From contig NZ_CP075175.1 in assembly GCF_021223605.1 (NCBI RefSeq), forward strand, positions 4,791,501-4,855,500: a DNA stretch of 64,000 nucleotides, in the 5' to 3' direction. A program made the translations under genes and the position numbers. The notes beneath the pieces were generated by a model. That model did not search any database. It saw only the letters and a program-made list of their open reading frames with translations, and was not told the DNA's origin. Shown here in pieces: positions 25,181-33,608 of the stretch; within the stretch, counting starts at the first letter, position 1, and every line of letters begins with the position of its first letter. This DNA is from Paenibacillus sp. 481. GTDB lineage: Bacteria; Bacillota; Bacilli; Paenibacillales; Paenibacillaceae.

Positions 25181-26440
25181 ATGCGATGGACGAGAAGAAA
25201 AAAGCAATTAGCTTGGTCAGCGGCATCCGGCGCACTGGCGGTGGGGCTGCTGTTCGGAGGGTACATTTATTTTGTTGAATCGAGAATGGTTGTGCAACGA
25301 GATGCGATAAAAGATCAGTACGAATCGGAGATTGAGCGCTTGCAGCGATTAGCAGATGAACAAAAAAAGCGAAAAGCATCTGTATGGGTATTTAGTGATT
25401 CTTTGGCAGCAGGAAAGCGAATCAGTGCTGAAGATGTTCGCCGAGTAGATATGAATATGGATAATGTCCCCAAAGTACGTCTTCAGCATGAAAATGAAAT
25501 TGTCGGAAAAGTGCTCAAAATTGATGTCAGTTCCCAAACGGCGATTATTCCGACGATGCTCTACGACGAAGTTAAGTTACGCGATGATACGAGATGGATC
25601 GAAACGAACGTGATTCAACTTCCGCTCGCGCTGTCCACTCAGGATCGAATTGATGTGCGCATTCGTTTTCAAAACGGTCAAGATTACGTTGTTCTGTCAC
25701 ACAAGGCTATTCAGCGGCTGGTCTTACCGACGCTATGGATGCACTTGGATGAGCAAGAATTGTTAACGATCTCAAGCGCTTGTGTCGACGCTTATGTGAA
25801 CGGAGGTCAATTGTATGCGGTGCGTTACGTAGAGCCCCACATGCAAAAGAAAGCCCCCGTCAATTATCCACCAAATGCAGCGGTGCAGAAGCTTATTTCG
25901 GAACAGCCGCATATTGTCAAAAGAGCCAGTGCTGCATTGTCTACATTTGCTCGTGAACGTCTAGAGCGGCAATGGGTCGAAGAGCGTAAAAAGGATGCTG
26001 TGCAAGGAAACAGCGCAGGTTCAACGATTTATTCATCATCTTATCCGCAATCTAATGGCACAAATAGCTCACATACGAATACAGCAAGTCATACGTCTAC
26101 GAATACTGGGAATGGAGAACAGCCCGCAACACATGACACAGCCCGTTACGGGCCGGCAGGTTATTCTTATTCTCCATTTACAGGCCTTGGTCCTGAATCA
26201 AGCCGAACGGCACCGTTTGTAGGTCAGAAGCAGTTTCCTTCGGCTGATCAGAAACAGGACCAGCAGAAAGAGCAACAGAAAGAGCAGCCGGCAGATTCGA
26301 AACTAGATCCGAAACGAAATCAGAATGATGATAAGGGTGCCAATCATCACGTTGAAGGGCAGCAAGTCCCACAAGATAGCCAACGAAATGCTAGCAGTCA
26401 AACCGAGATGCAGCGAAATGGGGTGGAGGGAGTACGATGA
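25181..26440 (+). CDS. SAF-domain membrane protein, CpaB/RcpC-like
   Basis: 419 residues. A single N-terminal membrane helix (~11-31) is followed by a coiled coil (~35-65) and a SAF domain (~68-128: SVWVFSDSLAAGKRISAEDV, then VGKVLKIDVSSQTAI). A less defined beta region follows to ~250. The tail (~285-419) is low complexity, rich in Gln, Asn, Ser and Thr, and resembles an exported linker. CpaB/RcpC proteins are periplasmic parts of Tad systems; here an outer-face role is inferred. AGGAG lies 15 nt before the ATG, longer than normal. The stop overlaps the next start (ATGA). Confidence 0.78.
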   Translation: MRWTRRKKQLAWSAASGALAVGLLFGGYIYFVESRMVVQRDAIKDQYESEIERLQRLADEQKKRKASVWVFSDSLAAGKRISAEDVRRVDMNMDNVPKVRLQHENEIVGKVLKIDVSSQTAIIPTMLYDEVKLRDDTRWIETNVIQLPLALSTQDRIDVRIRFQNGQDYVVLSHKAIQRLVLPTLWMHLDEQELLTISSACVDAYVNGGQLYAVRYVEPHMQKKAPVNYPPNAAVQKLISEQPHIVKRASAALSTFARERLERQWVEERKKDAVQGNSAGSTIYSSSYPQSNGTNSSHTNTASHTSTNTGNGEQPATHDTARYGPAGYSYSPFTGLGPESSRTAPFVGQKQFPSADQKQDQQKEQQKEQPADSKLDPKRNQNDDKGANHHVEGQQVPQDSQRNASSQTEMQRNGVEGVR

Positions 26441-27168
26441 AGACGACGATATTTATCGGTTCTTGTGATAAGAGCGACCATTTACTTGCGATTGCGACCA
26501 TTTTATCGCGCTTAGGGCGTAAAGTGCTCTTAGTTGATGCGACGACGTCACAGTGGATGAGTTATCGAATTGGAAAGTGGGCAGAAAAAATAAAAATTGT
26601 GAGTTGGAGCGGTTTTGATGTCGCTGTGAACATTATGAATTGGGAGGAGCTTGAAGAGCGGACAGCTTGTAGTGGCGAGTCGGTGTTTATGTATGACGAT
26701 GTTATCGTTGATACGGATCGGGTTGTGTTTTGTGAGCCACAGCGTTGGTCTGAAGCTGAACATCGTTTGTTGACACAAACGATGGAGAGGTATTGTGTGC
26801 ACAAAAATATAGAGTGGCTGCACACGTTTAATATTGTGCAAAACGAAGAAGAGAAATTAACGTTTATACCCGTTATGCTGCGAGAGCTGGATGATGATGA
26901 TTTCGAGTTTGTTGCGGAGCGGTATCGTTCTGCATTTACTCATGAATGGGCGTCAGCGGTTATTTCAATTCCTGATGACGAAGTGGATTGGGTAGCGAAG
27001 CTAACCTATGAGTATGAGGAGTTTATCGCTTTGCATGAATATGCCAAACAGACCAAAATAGCATGGCGGCAATTGTGTGAACTGATTGTTGGCCCGATCG
27101 CAGACAAGTCATGGAAGCAGTGCCTCAAAACTGACCGGAAGGGACGTACTAATTATGCTGCCATGTAA
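26437..27168 (+). CDS. MinD/CpaE-like protein without a functional P-loop
   Basis: 243 residues. The N-terminus TTIFIGSCDKSDHLLAIATILSRLGRKVLLVDA has the strand-loop-helix-strand shape of a MinD/ParA core, but the loop (residues 8-16) lacks the GK[ST] signature. Nucleotide hydrolysis is therefore unlikely. In Tad loci CpaE-type proteins localise the machine, which is the closest analogy. It is coupled by ATGA to the SAF gene and overlaps the next gene by 14 bp. Confidence 0.65.
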   Translation: MKTTIFIGSCDKSDHLLAIATILSRLGRKVLLVDATTSQWMSYRIGKWAEKIKIVSWSGFDVAVNIMNWEELEERTACSGESVFMYDDVIVDTDRVVFCEPQRWSEAEHRLLTQTMERYCVHKNIEWLHTFNIVQNEEEKLTFIPVMLRELDDDDFEFVAERYRSAFTHEWASAVISIPDDEVDWVAKLTYEYEEFIALHEYAKQTKIAWRQLCELIVGPIADKSWKQCLKTDRKGRTNYAAM

Positions 27169-28096
27169 AAATTGGGTTGTAACACCAGGTGTACACGGAT
27201 GCACAGGTGTTACGTCGATTACGGCTTGCCTTGGCATGATCCTTGCTTGGCAGTTTGGGTTCAAAGTGCTGATCGCTCATCTTGGTCGCAGGGGAGACGG
27301 GGTAGAGGAGATGTTTGCGGGGCATCAACCCGAACTGGACATGAATCATTTTAATGAATCGAGCAGTGTGAATCCATCCAGTACTTTACTCCCAAATGGC
27401 TGGGATGCTTTGCAACGTTTGGCTGTTCACGGTCGGCTGAATCCGTCATTGCTTATTTCTTGTACGATACCCGTCATGCGCAATTTAGACATTTTGCCAG
27501 GATATGATGATTCGAGTCTAGAAGCTGCCACGGCCACGCTGAATATGACGGCTACGCACCAGCAAACGCAACAAACGATAGCTGCGCTGCTGGAACAAGG
27601 GGCTCTTCATTATGACATTGTGCTGTGGGCTGACAATGTACGTATGCAAGGTAGCTATGCAGGGGGGCCAAAGGCGAATAAGCGCGTTGCAGAGCTGATA
27701 CACAACGATGTGCGATCACATTTGCTGCATCAAATTGTTGTGCTCCCGCAGCAAAAGGCACTTATTGAGCAAGCACTGGTGGATCAAGGGCGTCAGGGTG
27801 CTTCAGCGTACGTGATAGGCGCCTATGATGAAATGGCGCGATGGAATATTGCAAATGTACGGCGAAAATTTAAGTTGCCCCAACCTATTTTTGCTATGCC
27901 ATATGTGACAGCGTATCGAAATGCACATGAGGATGGAAATATGACTACTTGGTTTATACGACAATGCCAACTTTATGAAAAGGGGAAAGAGTCGGCCTTA
28001 GTCAAGCATATGTTGCGACTTGCGCAGTATGTTATGCAAGAGTCGGGCATGAATGAACGTCCCGCATGGACAGAAGGGCGTGACCGAAGTGGTTAA
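27155..28096 (+). CDS. Second MinD/CpaE-like NTPase-fold protein
   Basis: 313 residues. The N-terminal WVVTPGVHGCTGVTSITACLG (~7-27) follows the deviant Walker A spacing of MinD proteins but with C-T-G-V-T-S in place of G-x-GKT. It is followed by FKVLIAHLG and later YDIVLWADN (Walker-B-like position). Start ATG 27155 follows GGAAGGGA. Together with the kinase C-terminus and the preceding gene this makes three consecutive NTPase-fold modules, none with a canonical lysine. A scaffold or heteromeric regulator is the likeliest role. Confidence 0.65.
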   Translation: MLPCKNWVVTPGVHGCTGVTSITACLGMILAWQFGFKVLIAHLGRRGDGVEEMFAGHQPELDMNHFNESSSVNPSSTLLPNGWDALQRLAVHGRLNPSLLISCTIPVMRNLDILPGYDDSSLEAATATLNMTATHQQTQQTIAALLEQGALHYDIVLWADNVRMQGSYAGGPKANKRVAELIHNDVRSHLLHQIVVLPQQKALIEQALVDQGRQGASAYVIGAYDEMARWNIANVRRKFKLPQPIFAMPYVTAYRNAHEDGNMTTWFIRQCQLYEKGKESALVKHMLRLAQYVMQESGMNERPAWTEGRDRSG

Positions 28097-29933
28097 GTGG
28101 CTGCTCATTGGCATGATTGTGATCGCTGCAGGTTGGTTCATATGGCGGTGGCGTCAAACGAGGAGACAGCGTATTTCACAACCCGATCATCATTGGACAT
28201 GGGATAAACTTGATACGGTTGTACGTGAATCATTTCAATCATGGACATCAGAGCCTGTACTTGATTATTTTGCAGACGATGAAAAATTCAAGCGAGAGTA
28301 TCAGCGGCGGTTAGCATTGAAGCAAGCTTTAAAAGGCTGTTGTAGCGGGGATCCGGCAGACAAAGAATTCATTAAAGACGTGATCGTCGATATGTTGGTC
28401 AAGCATGTAAAATTGTCGGCTAATCAAATGAACCAATTAATAGATTTTGAACAGCCCGCGCAATTGTCCGCTACTGACAAATTTGATTTGCTGCTATTCG
28501 GATATAAATGTCGTTGTGGCTATGATGCGTTGCATGAACTTATACAAGCGTATAGCTGGGACGAATTGAAAAAGTTAGATGACCTTTCTGGCAAGGATGA
28601 GCAATGCTATGTCATTACTGTGCAGGACGTAGAGATTGCTTTTAGACAAGAGAGGTTTACGTTTACGAACGAAGAAAAATTGGCCATAATCGCACAACGT
28701 CTCTATCAACGGTTTAAAGGTTTCTCTGTGATCGATGAAATTCGTGACATGTGTATAGACGGGGTGTCTGGGGGCGTGAACGGGATAACAGGTCATGTTC
28801 GAAAAGGTACTGTGCCGATATATGCGCATGATAGCGTGTGGATTTTTTACCGAGGAAAATCAATTCGACTAGCTTTTTTATCGTTCGGTAGTGAACGAGA
28901 GTTGAAGAGGGTTTGTCATAACATCTATAAATATGGTGCTCCTGGGCCGTTAACGGAAGCGGATGGGTATCGAGTGAATGATATGAAGGACGGTTCGCGA
29001 GTTGTCGTACTTAGACCACCTTTTAGTGAATCTTGGGCTTTCTTTGTTCGCAAATTTGACGCTGAGCATGCGACGCTTGAGCATCTGATTACAGACCGAA
29101 ATGCGGAAATTCCGATACGCTTGCTACAGTTTATGATGAAAGGAGCACGTATTACAGCGATTACGGGTGCGCAAGGTTCAGGAAAAACAACAATGCTCAT
29201 GGCATTAGTGCAGTCGATATACAGCTTCCATACACTGCGTGTGCAGGAGCAGGCGTTTGAATTGAATTTGCGCCGTATTTACCCGGACAGAAATATTTTA
29301 ACGTTACGCGAAACAGAACGAATTACAGGACAGGCAGGGTTGGATGTACAGAAAAAAACGGACGGCACTGTACACATTTTAGGAGAAGTCGCAACAGACC
29401 CTATTGCAGCATGGATGGTGCAGATGGCGCAAGTAGCGAGCTTGTTTACGGTGTTCACACATCATGCGAAGACGTTTTCAGACCTCGTGTTCTCACTTCG
29501 CAATTCATTATTAAAAACAGGCATGTTTCATAACGAGCAAGTAGCTGAGCAACAGGTCGTTAACGTCATACATTTTGATATTCATTTAGCGCGAAGTGCA
29601 GATGGGAAACGTTATATTGAGCGGATTACGGAATGTATTCCAATTGAAGCTGCTGCTGAAGATTTTGCTTTATTAGATCAAGCTGAGCAAGGGGAACAGG
29701 GGGCGAACTGGGGACAGTTTATACATACAACGGCTTCAGCTGTTCGTCATTTCACGCGATCACGAAAGTTTCAATACCGCAACATTGTGGAGTATCGGAA
29801 TGGTAGCTACATATGGGTTAACAGTTTGACTGCGGGGCAAGTAGCGGATATGGCTACGCATATGACCGCTTTGGATAAACAGCGTTTTTATGATTGGCTG
29901 GCCCAGGAAGGGAGGGTGCCTGTGAGCGCATGA
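28089..29933 (+). CDS. TadA/CpaF-like secretion ATPase with N-terminal membrane anchor
   Basis: Hexameric motor family of type II secretion/Tad pili. The protein is ~614 residues, longer than usual CpaF. It begins with one membrane helix (WLLIGMIVIAAGWFIWRW, ~3-21), unlike most cytosolic TadA proteins. Walker A is ITGAQGSGKTTML (codons near 29160-29200). The Walker B region is VHILGEVATDPIAAW, and the His box FTHHAKTFSDL follows. GTG 28089 lies 10 nt after AGAAGGG; ATG 28053 is an alternative start that overlaps the previous gene more. The stop overlaps the next ATG. Confidence 0.85.
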   Translation: MVKWLLIGMIVIAAGWFIWRWRQTRRQRISQPDHHWTWDKLDTVVRESFQSWTSEPVLDYFADDEKFKREYQRRLALKQALKGCCSGDPADKEFIKDVIVDMLVKHVKLSANQMNQLIDFEQPAQLSATDKFDLLLFGYKCRCGYDALHELIQAYSWDELKKLDDLSGKDEQCYVITVQDVEIAFRQERFTFTNEEKLAIIAQRLYQRFKGFSVIDEIRDMCIDGVSGGVNGITGHVRKGTVPIYAHDSVWIFYRGKSIRLAFLSFGSERELKRVCHNIYKYGAPGPLTEADGYRVNDMKDGSRVVVLRPPFSESWAFFVRKFDAEHATLEHLITDRNAEIPIRLLQFMMKGARITAITGAQGSGKTTMLMALVQSIYSFHTLRVQEQAFELNLRRIYPDRNILTLRETERITGQAGLDVQKKTDGTVHILGEVATDPIAAWMVQMAQVASLFTVFTHHAKTFSDLVFSLRNSLLKTGMFHNEQVAEQQVVNVIHFDIHLARSADGKRYIERITECIPIEAAAEDFALLDQAEQGEQGANWGQFIHTTASAVRHFTRSRKFQYRNIVEYRNGSYIWVNSLTAGQVADMATHMTALDKQRFYDWLAQEGRVPVSA

Positions 29934-31993
29934 ATACAACTTGGCTAATCACTATTGCTTTTTTATGTGTCCTAATGAGTTTTTTATTATGGAAAATGGC
30001 TAGGCGTAAAGAGCGACAGCAAATAGGGATTACGTTGAGTGCTGAATCTTCTGTGAAGAAGGTGCTTAGACAGCTGTTGCGACGGTTATACGTACTGTTT
30101 ATTAGGTTGCCACTCGTTCGCATTAAAGCGCGTTCCGTTCGGGAACAACTCGCTCCTGTTTATTCTTACGATGAGTGGAAGCTAAGGGAGCAGACTGCGG
30201 CTATTATTGTTGGCAGTAGTCTCGTTATGATGATGGCCTTGGGCTTATTTTTATCATTTGAGCAGGATGTGCTGTCTTGGTTGATGCTTATTGTCCTGCT
30301 TAGTGTTGCTGAAAGTTTGTATACTGATTTCGTCATTCAGCGAGCTGAGCTTCAATTGCTGCGTCAATCCGTTTATGTGCTGGCCGATGTCCGCCAGTCT
30401 TACCATCGATGCCGCATCGTTGAATCTGCGCTCGAGGAAGCACTGGAGCGTGCTGCTGCGTATGCGGCCCCGCATATGCAGCGGCTGCTTCAAATGCTGC
30501 AAGAGCCAAATCCAGATGTCGCGCTTGCAGCATACGAGGAAGCGGCTCCCAATCGGCATTACAAACTATTCGCAGGGTTATCGCGGTTAGTGGCGGAGTA
30601 CGGTGATCCGCCACAGCAAAAAGGGTCGTCTTATTTGCAAGGCATATCAATGATAGTGCAAGAAATGCAAACCGAGGTCGTATTGCGAACAAAGCTAGAT
30701 TATTTATTAAAAGGATTGAAAGTCATTGCGGTGGCTCCTGTGTTGTTTGCAGATCCATTAGAAATGTGGGCTAGAACTCATTTTCCGACTATGGATGCCT
30801 TTTATGACAGTAAATTAGGTTGGTCACTGCAAGTTGCCGTGTTTATTGTTGTGCTGACTAGCCATAAACTGCTTGGATATTTACAGTGGCGGAGTGAGCG
30901 CCCGCGTCCGCAGGAACAAGCTCGCCGCCGCTGGGATGAACCGATCTGGAAACTTACTTTCGCTCAACATGCGGTTAAGCGCTGGATGTCTCGTATTGAG
31001 GTAAGGAAATTGAGCATTTTGCATAAGCGACTGCAAGAAGCGAATGAAACGATTCCGCTATCTAGATTTTATTTGCGGCGACTTTTATATAGCTCACTAA
31101 CAACGCTACTGGCATTTGTGTTCGTGGTGCTCCTACAAGTACAGGCTAAAGATTGGCATATTGAACGTCTTGCCGAACGTCTTATATCCTTGGAGCAGGC
31201 GCACGGATACCATCCTCAATATAATGCCAGAAGCCATAATGCTGTACGGATACATTCTCACGAGCATTGGCTGCGGCAGGTCGTACAAGATGAGAGCAGG
31301 CTTGAAGGGAAGGGACGTTTACAACAAGAGATAAGCGAGCTTTACACTAGCTCAGGAGATGTTTTTTTGGGACATGCAGTTGAAGCGATCGTTCATTCTG
31401 CTGAGCGAATACGGAATGATAGCTTAGGCTGGCAACAGATGCTGCTTATTTTATTCGTCAGCTATACGACATACTACGTGCCTGTGTGGATGCTGCTGCT
31501 ACGTATTCGGCTTAAAGAAATGGAAATGCGCACAGAATTAAGCCAATTCCACTCGCTTGCTCTACTGCTGCGTGCTTTTCGTAAACTGACGGCTGAGCAG
31601 TTACTGGAATGGATGACGCGTAGTGCCGTCGTGTATCGACGAGCTTTGGAGCGCTGTTTATTGAACTGGGAGAGCGGGGCGGATGACGCGCTTGACACCT
31701 TGAAAAAAGACGCGCCATTCCCTGACTTTGTAAGATTCGTCGATCGGATTGCGCTGGCGCACAATTATGTACCGCTTCAGGAAGCTTTCGATGATGTAGA
31801 TCAAGATTGGCTGTATGAACAAGAAATGCGTAAGCAGCATCATGAGCGCACGATTGACGCCAAAGCGGGTTGGGGGCAATGGATTGGATTTGCTCCTATG
31901 TATGCTTTAATTTTTATTTACTTAGTTATTCCGCTGTTGTGGATGAGTACGCAGCAGATGCAGCAATCTTTTGATCAGATTAGACAGTTATAA
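29930..31993 (+). CDS. TadB-TadC-like inner-membrane platform protein (apparent fusion)
   Basis: 687 residues with seven likely membrane helices: ~4-22, ~89-109, ~114-133, ~300-317, ~385-404, ~503-523 and ~652-672. Two long cytosolic helical segments lie between the paired helices, the pattern expected if two type II secretion F (TadB and TadC) domains are joined. Standard Tad loci use two separate ~300-residue proteins. Start ATG 29930 overlaps the ATPase stop, behind AGGGAGGG. The domain call rests on position after TadA and topology rather than on a strong motif. Confidence 0.72.
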   Translation: MNTTWLITIAFLCVLMSFLLWKMARRKERQQIGITLSAESSVKKVLRQLLRRLYVLFIRLPLVRIKARSVREQLAPVYSYDEWKLREQTAAIIVGSSLVMMMALGLFLSFEQDVLSWLMLIVLLSVAESLYTDFVIQRAELQLLRQSVYVLADVRQSYHRCRIVESALEEALERAAAYAAPHMQRLLQMLQEPNPDVALAAYEEAAPNRHYKLFAGLSRLVAEYGDPPQQKGSSYLQGISMIVQEMQTEVVLRTKLDYLLKGLKVIAVAPVLFADPLEMWARTHFPTMDAFYDSKLGWSLQVAVFIVVLTSHKLLGYLQWRSERPRPQEQARRRWDEPIWKLTFAQHAVKRWMSRIEVRKLSILHKRLQEANETIPLSRFYLRRLLYSSLTTLLAFVFVVLLQVQAKDWHIERLAERLISLEQAHGYHPQYNARSHNAVRIHSHEHWLRQVVQDESRLEGKGRLQQEISELYTSSGDVFLGHAVEAIVHSAERIRNDSLGWQQMLLILFVSYTTYYVPVWMLLLRIRLKEMEMRTELSQFHSLALLLRAFRKLTAEQLLEWMTRSAVVYRRALERCLLNWESGADDALDTLKKDAPFPDFVRFVDRIALAHNYVPLQEAFDDVDQDWLYEQEMRKQHHERTIDAKAGWGQWIGFAPMYALIFIYLVIPLLWMSTQQMQQSFDQIRQL

Positions 31994-32082
31994 CAGGACG
32001 CGACATTGGCCATTGATAACTAAATTAATGAATAGATATCTAACTATTAATGGGACTAAATAATAATTAAGGGGTTGAAGCA

Positions 32083-32559
32083 ATGAATAATGCACAGACG
32101 GCTCTCAAGGTGGCGGCAGGTATTTTTTTAACAATAGCTTTGATTACAATCGTTGTATTGCTGTTCGTATCCGCACAAGAAGCGACGAAAACGGCGCAAA
32201 ATGAGTTCTCGTCGATTCAGACGGAGTTAAGTAAGGCATCCTTTACGGTGTATGACAATACATCAGTAAGTGGTTCGCAAGTTATTAATGCGATTCGTAA
32301 ATTTCATAAGCAGGATCAGTTTGGAATTCGTGTTATTACAGGGAAAAACAAATTCAGTGATAAAAATCATAAAGGTCAATATTATGGTTTGAGCGTTACA
32401 GATGCTGGAACATTCGACGGCTCTAATCGGAATGACAGTATCGAGGAGGCTATCTCTGAATCAAAGGATGCATATGTGAATCCGAGCGGAAAGTTCAAAG
32501 CTAAAGTCATTTTGGATTCTAGCAATGTCATTCGCGGGATCGTTTTTAATCAGCAGTAA
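32083..32559 (+). CDS. Pilin-like single-anchor protein, probable major subunit
   Basis: 158 residues. The N-terminal hydrophobic helix (~9-31, KVAAGIFLTIALITIVVLLFVS) continues as an amphipathic helix (AQEATKTAQNEFSSIQTEL) and then SVSGSQVINAIRKF, with a small beta-rich domain at the C-terminus. This is pilin architecture, but the classical G|x4-E prepilin site is absent. Related proteins in Firmicutes Tad-like loci are often misnamed ABC transporter permease. It has its own AAGGGG site, an 89-bp leader, and a terminator after it, all consistent with higher expression than its neighbours. Confidence 0.7.
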   Translation: MNNAQTALKVAAGIFLTIALITIVVLLFVSAQEATKTAQNEFSSIQTELSKASFTVYDNTSVSGSQVINAIRKFHKQDQFGIRVITGKNKFSDKNHKGQYYGLSVTDAGTFDGSNRNDSIEEAISESKDAYVNPSGKFKAKVILDSSNVIRGIVFNQQ

Positions 32560-32602
32560 ACTAAGGTAGTTACAAGTGTAAGGATAATTAGGGTAATTAG
32601 TT

Positions 32603-32643
32603 AGGGTACTTAGGATATCAGATACAACAAGTACCCTTTTTTT
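32603..32643 (+). terminator. Internal terminator after the pilin-like gene
   Basis: AGGGTACTT (32603-32611) pairs with AAGTACCCT (32629-32637), followed by seven T residues. The downstream minor-pilin-like genes start 23 bp later without an obvious promoter, so it probably allows partial readthrough. Confidence 0.85.
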
Positions 32644-32665
32644 CTAAAAGTAAGGGGGGAGTTCT

Positions 32666-33046
32666 GTGGAAGCTAACACGCGCAGCATGATTGAGTTTGC
32701 TGTCGCATGCACCATGTTTATGAGTGCGTTAGGATTATCGTTTGAGTTAGTGCGGAGTAATACGAGTACGATAACAGCTCTGTTTTCACAAAATCTGATT
32801 AAAGATCGCAACGTCAACCACACTTTGACACAAGCTCAAGCTCCGGTTATTTTAGGTGCTGAAATTGTACACATGATAAGGTTCATTTCCGAGCTGAGTA
32901 TTGACATCGAAGTGGAAGGGCATCTTTTTAGACCGGACACAGCTATTGATTCACTAGATTTATCTTTTATAGCAACGCAAAAAAGGTACAGCGTCGTTCA
33001 AATACGAGATGAAGTGGGCAAGCTCGTACGTCTTCGTTACGACTAG
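32666..33046 (+). CDS. Minor pilin-like membrane protein
   Basis: 126 residues from GTG after AAGGGGGGAG. An N-terminal hydrophobic helix (~8-28, IEFAVACTMFMSALGLSFELV) precedes a short periplasm-type domain. The segment VILGAEIVHMIRF parallels SGSQVINAIRKF in the preceding pilin-like protein, suggesting common ancestry. No cleavage motif is clear. It is operon-linked to the next three genes. Confidence 0.65.
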   Translation: MEANTRSMIEFAVACTMFMSALGLSFELVRSNTSTITALFSQNLIKDRNVNHTLTQAQAPVILGAEIVHMIRFISELSIDIEVEGHLFRPDTAIDSLDLSFIATQKRYSVVQIRDEVGKLVRLRYD

Positions 33047-33056
33047 GGGGAGTTGT

Positions 33057-33608
33057 GTGTCAAATTCAATCGAAAAGCTTGTAGGTGTGCTGCTGTGCAT
33101 TTTGCTATTGTTCATTTACCCGCTAATGGACTTTTTTCAGCGACAGGATGATATTTCTTCCATGTATGTGTTTAAAAGTGTAACTGCTTTTGTTGATGCT
33201 GCACGGGACAAGGGGTTCGTTACGCCGCAAATGTATGTAGATTTTACACGTGAGTTGGAGCAAACCGGAAATATGTTTCATGTACAAATGGAGCATTATC
33301 AGAAGAAATATGATCCCCTTTATGAAGATCCGAATCATGCATCAAGCTTTAAAAATGATTTTCTTGTCCATCATGAGCTTGTAAATACGGAGGGTATATT
33401 ATTGGTGATGTTCCCCGATTCTAAAGAACCTATGGATGCACTTAGTCGTCGTTATGAGATGAAAGCTGGCGATTATTTTAATGTTATCGTAAACAATGCA
33501 AACCGCACTAAAGCGACAGTGTTGCACGAGTTTTTAACTCAATCTTTAAGCTCAAATGAAAAGATCGTCATTCCTGTAGGGGGAATGGTGCGTAATGAAG
33601 ACTATTAA
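33057..33608 (+). CDS. Pilin-like protein of the Tad-like locus
   Basis: 183 residues from GTG 33057, set by TAGGGGGAG. N-terminal anchor at ~8-26 (VGVLLCILLLFIYPLMDFF). The following region, SVTAFVDAARDKGFVTPQMYVDF and MFHVQMEHYQKKYDPLYED, is a pattern I associate with uncharacterised proteins in Firmicutes Tad-like clusters. It starts 10 bp after the previous stop and overlaps the next gene by 14 bp. Confidence 0.68.
   Translation: MSNSIEKLVGVLLCILLLFIYPLMDFFQRQDDISSMYVFKSVTAFVDAARDKGFVTPQMYVDFTRELEQTGNMFHVQMEHYQKKYDPLYEDPNHASSFKNDFLVHHELVNTEGILLVMFPDSKEPMDALSRRYEMKAGDYFNVIVNNANRTKATVLHEFLTQSLSSNEKIVIPVGGMVRNEDY

Noticed and set aside
26035-26400. Ser/Thr/Gln-rich tail of the SAF protein as a separate tandem repeat element
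   Set aside because: It is low-complexity coding sequence in frame with the gene, without a regular DNA repeat unit.
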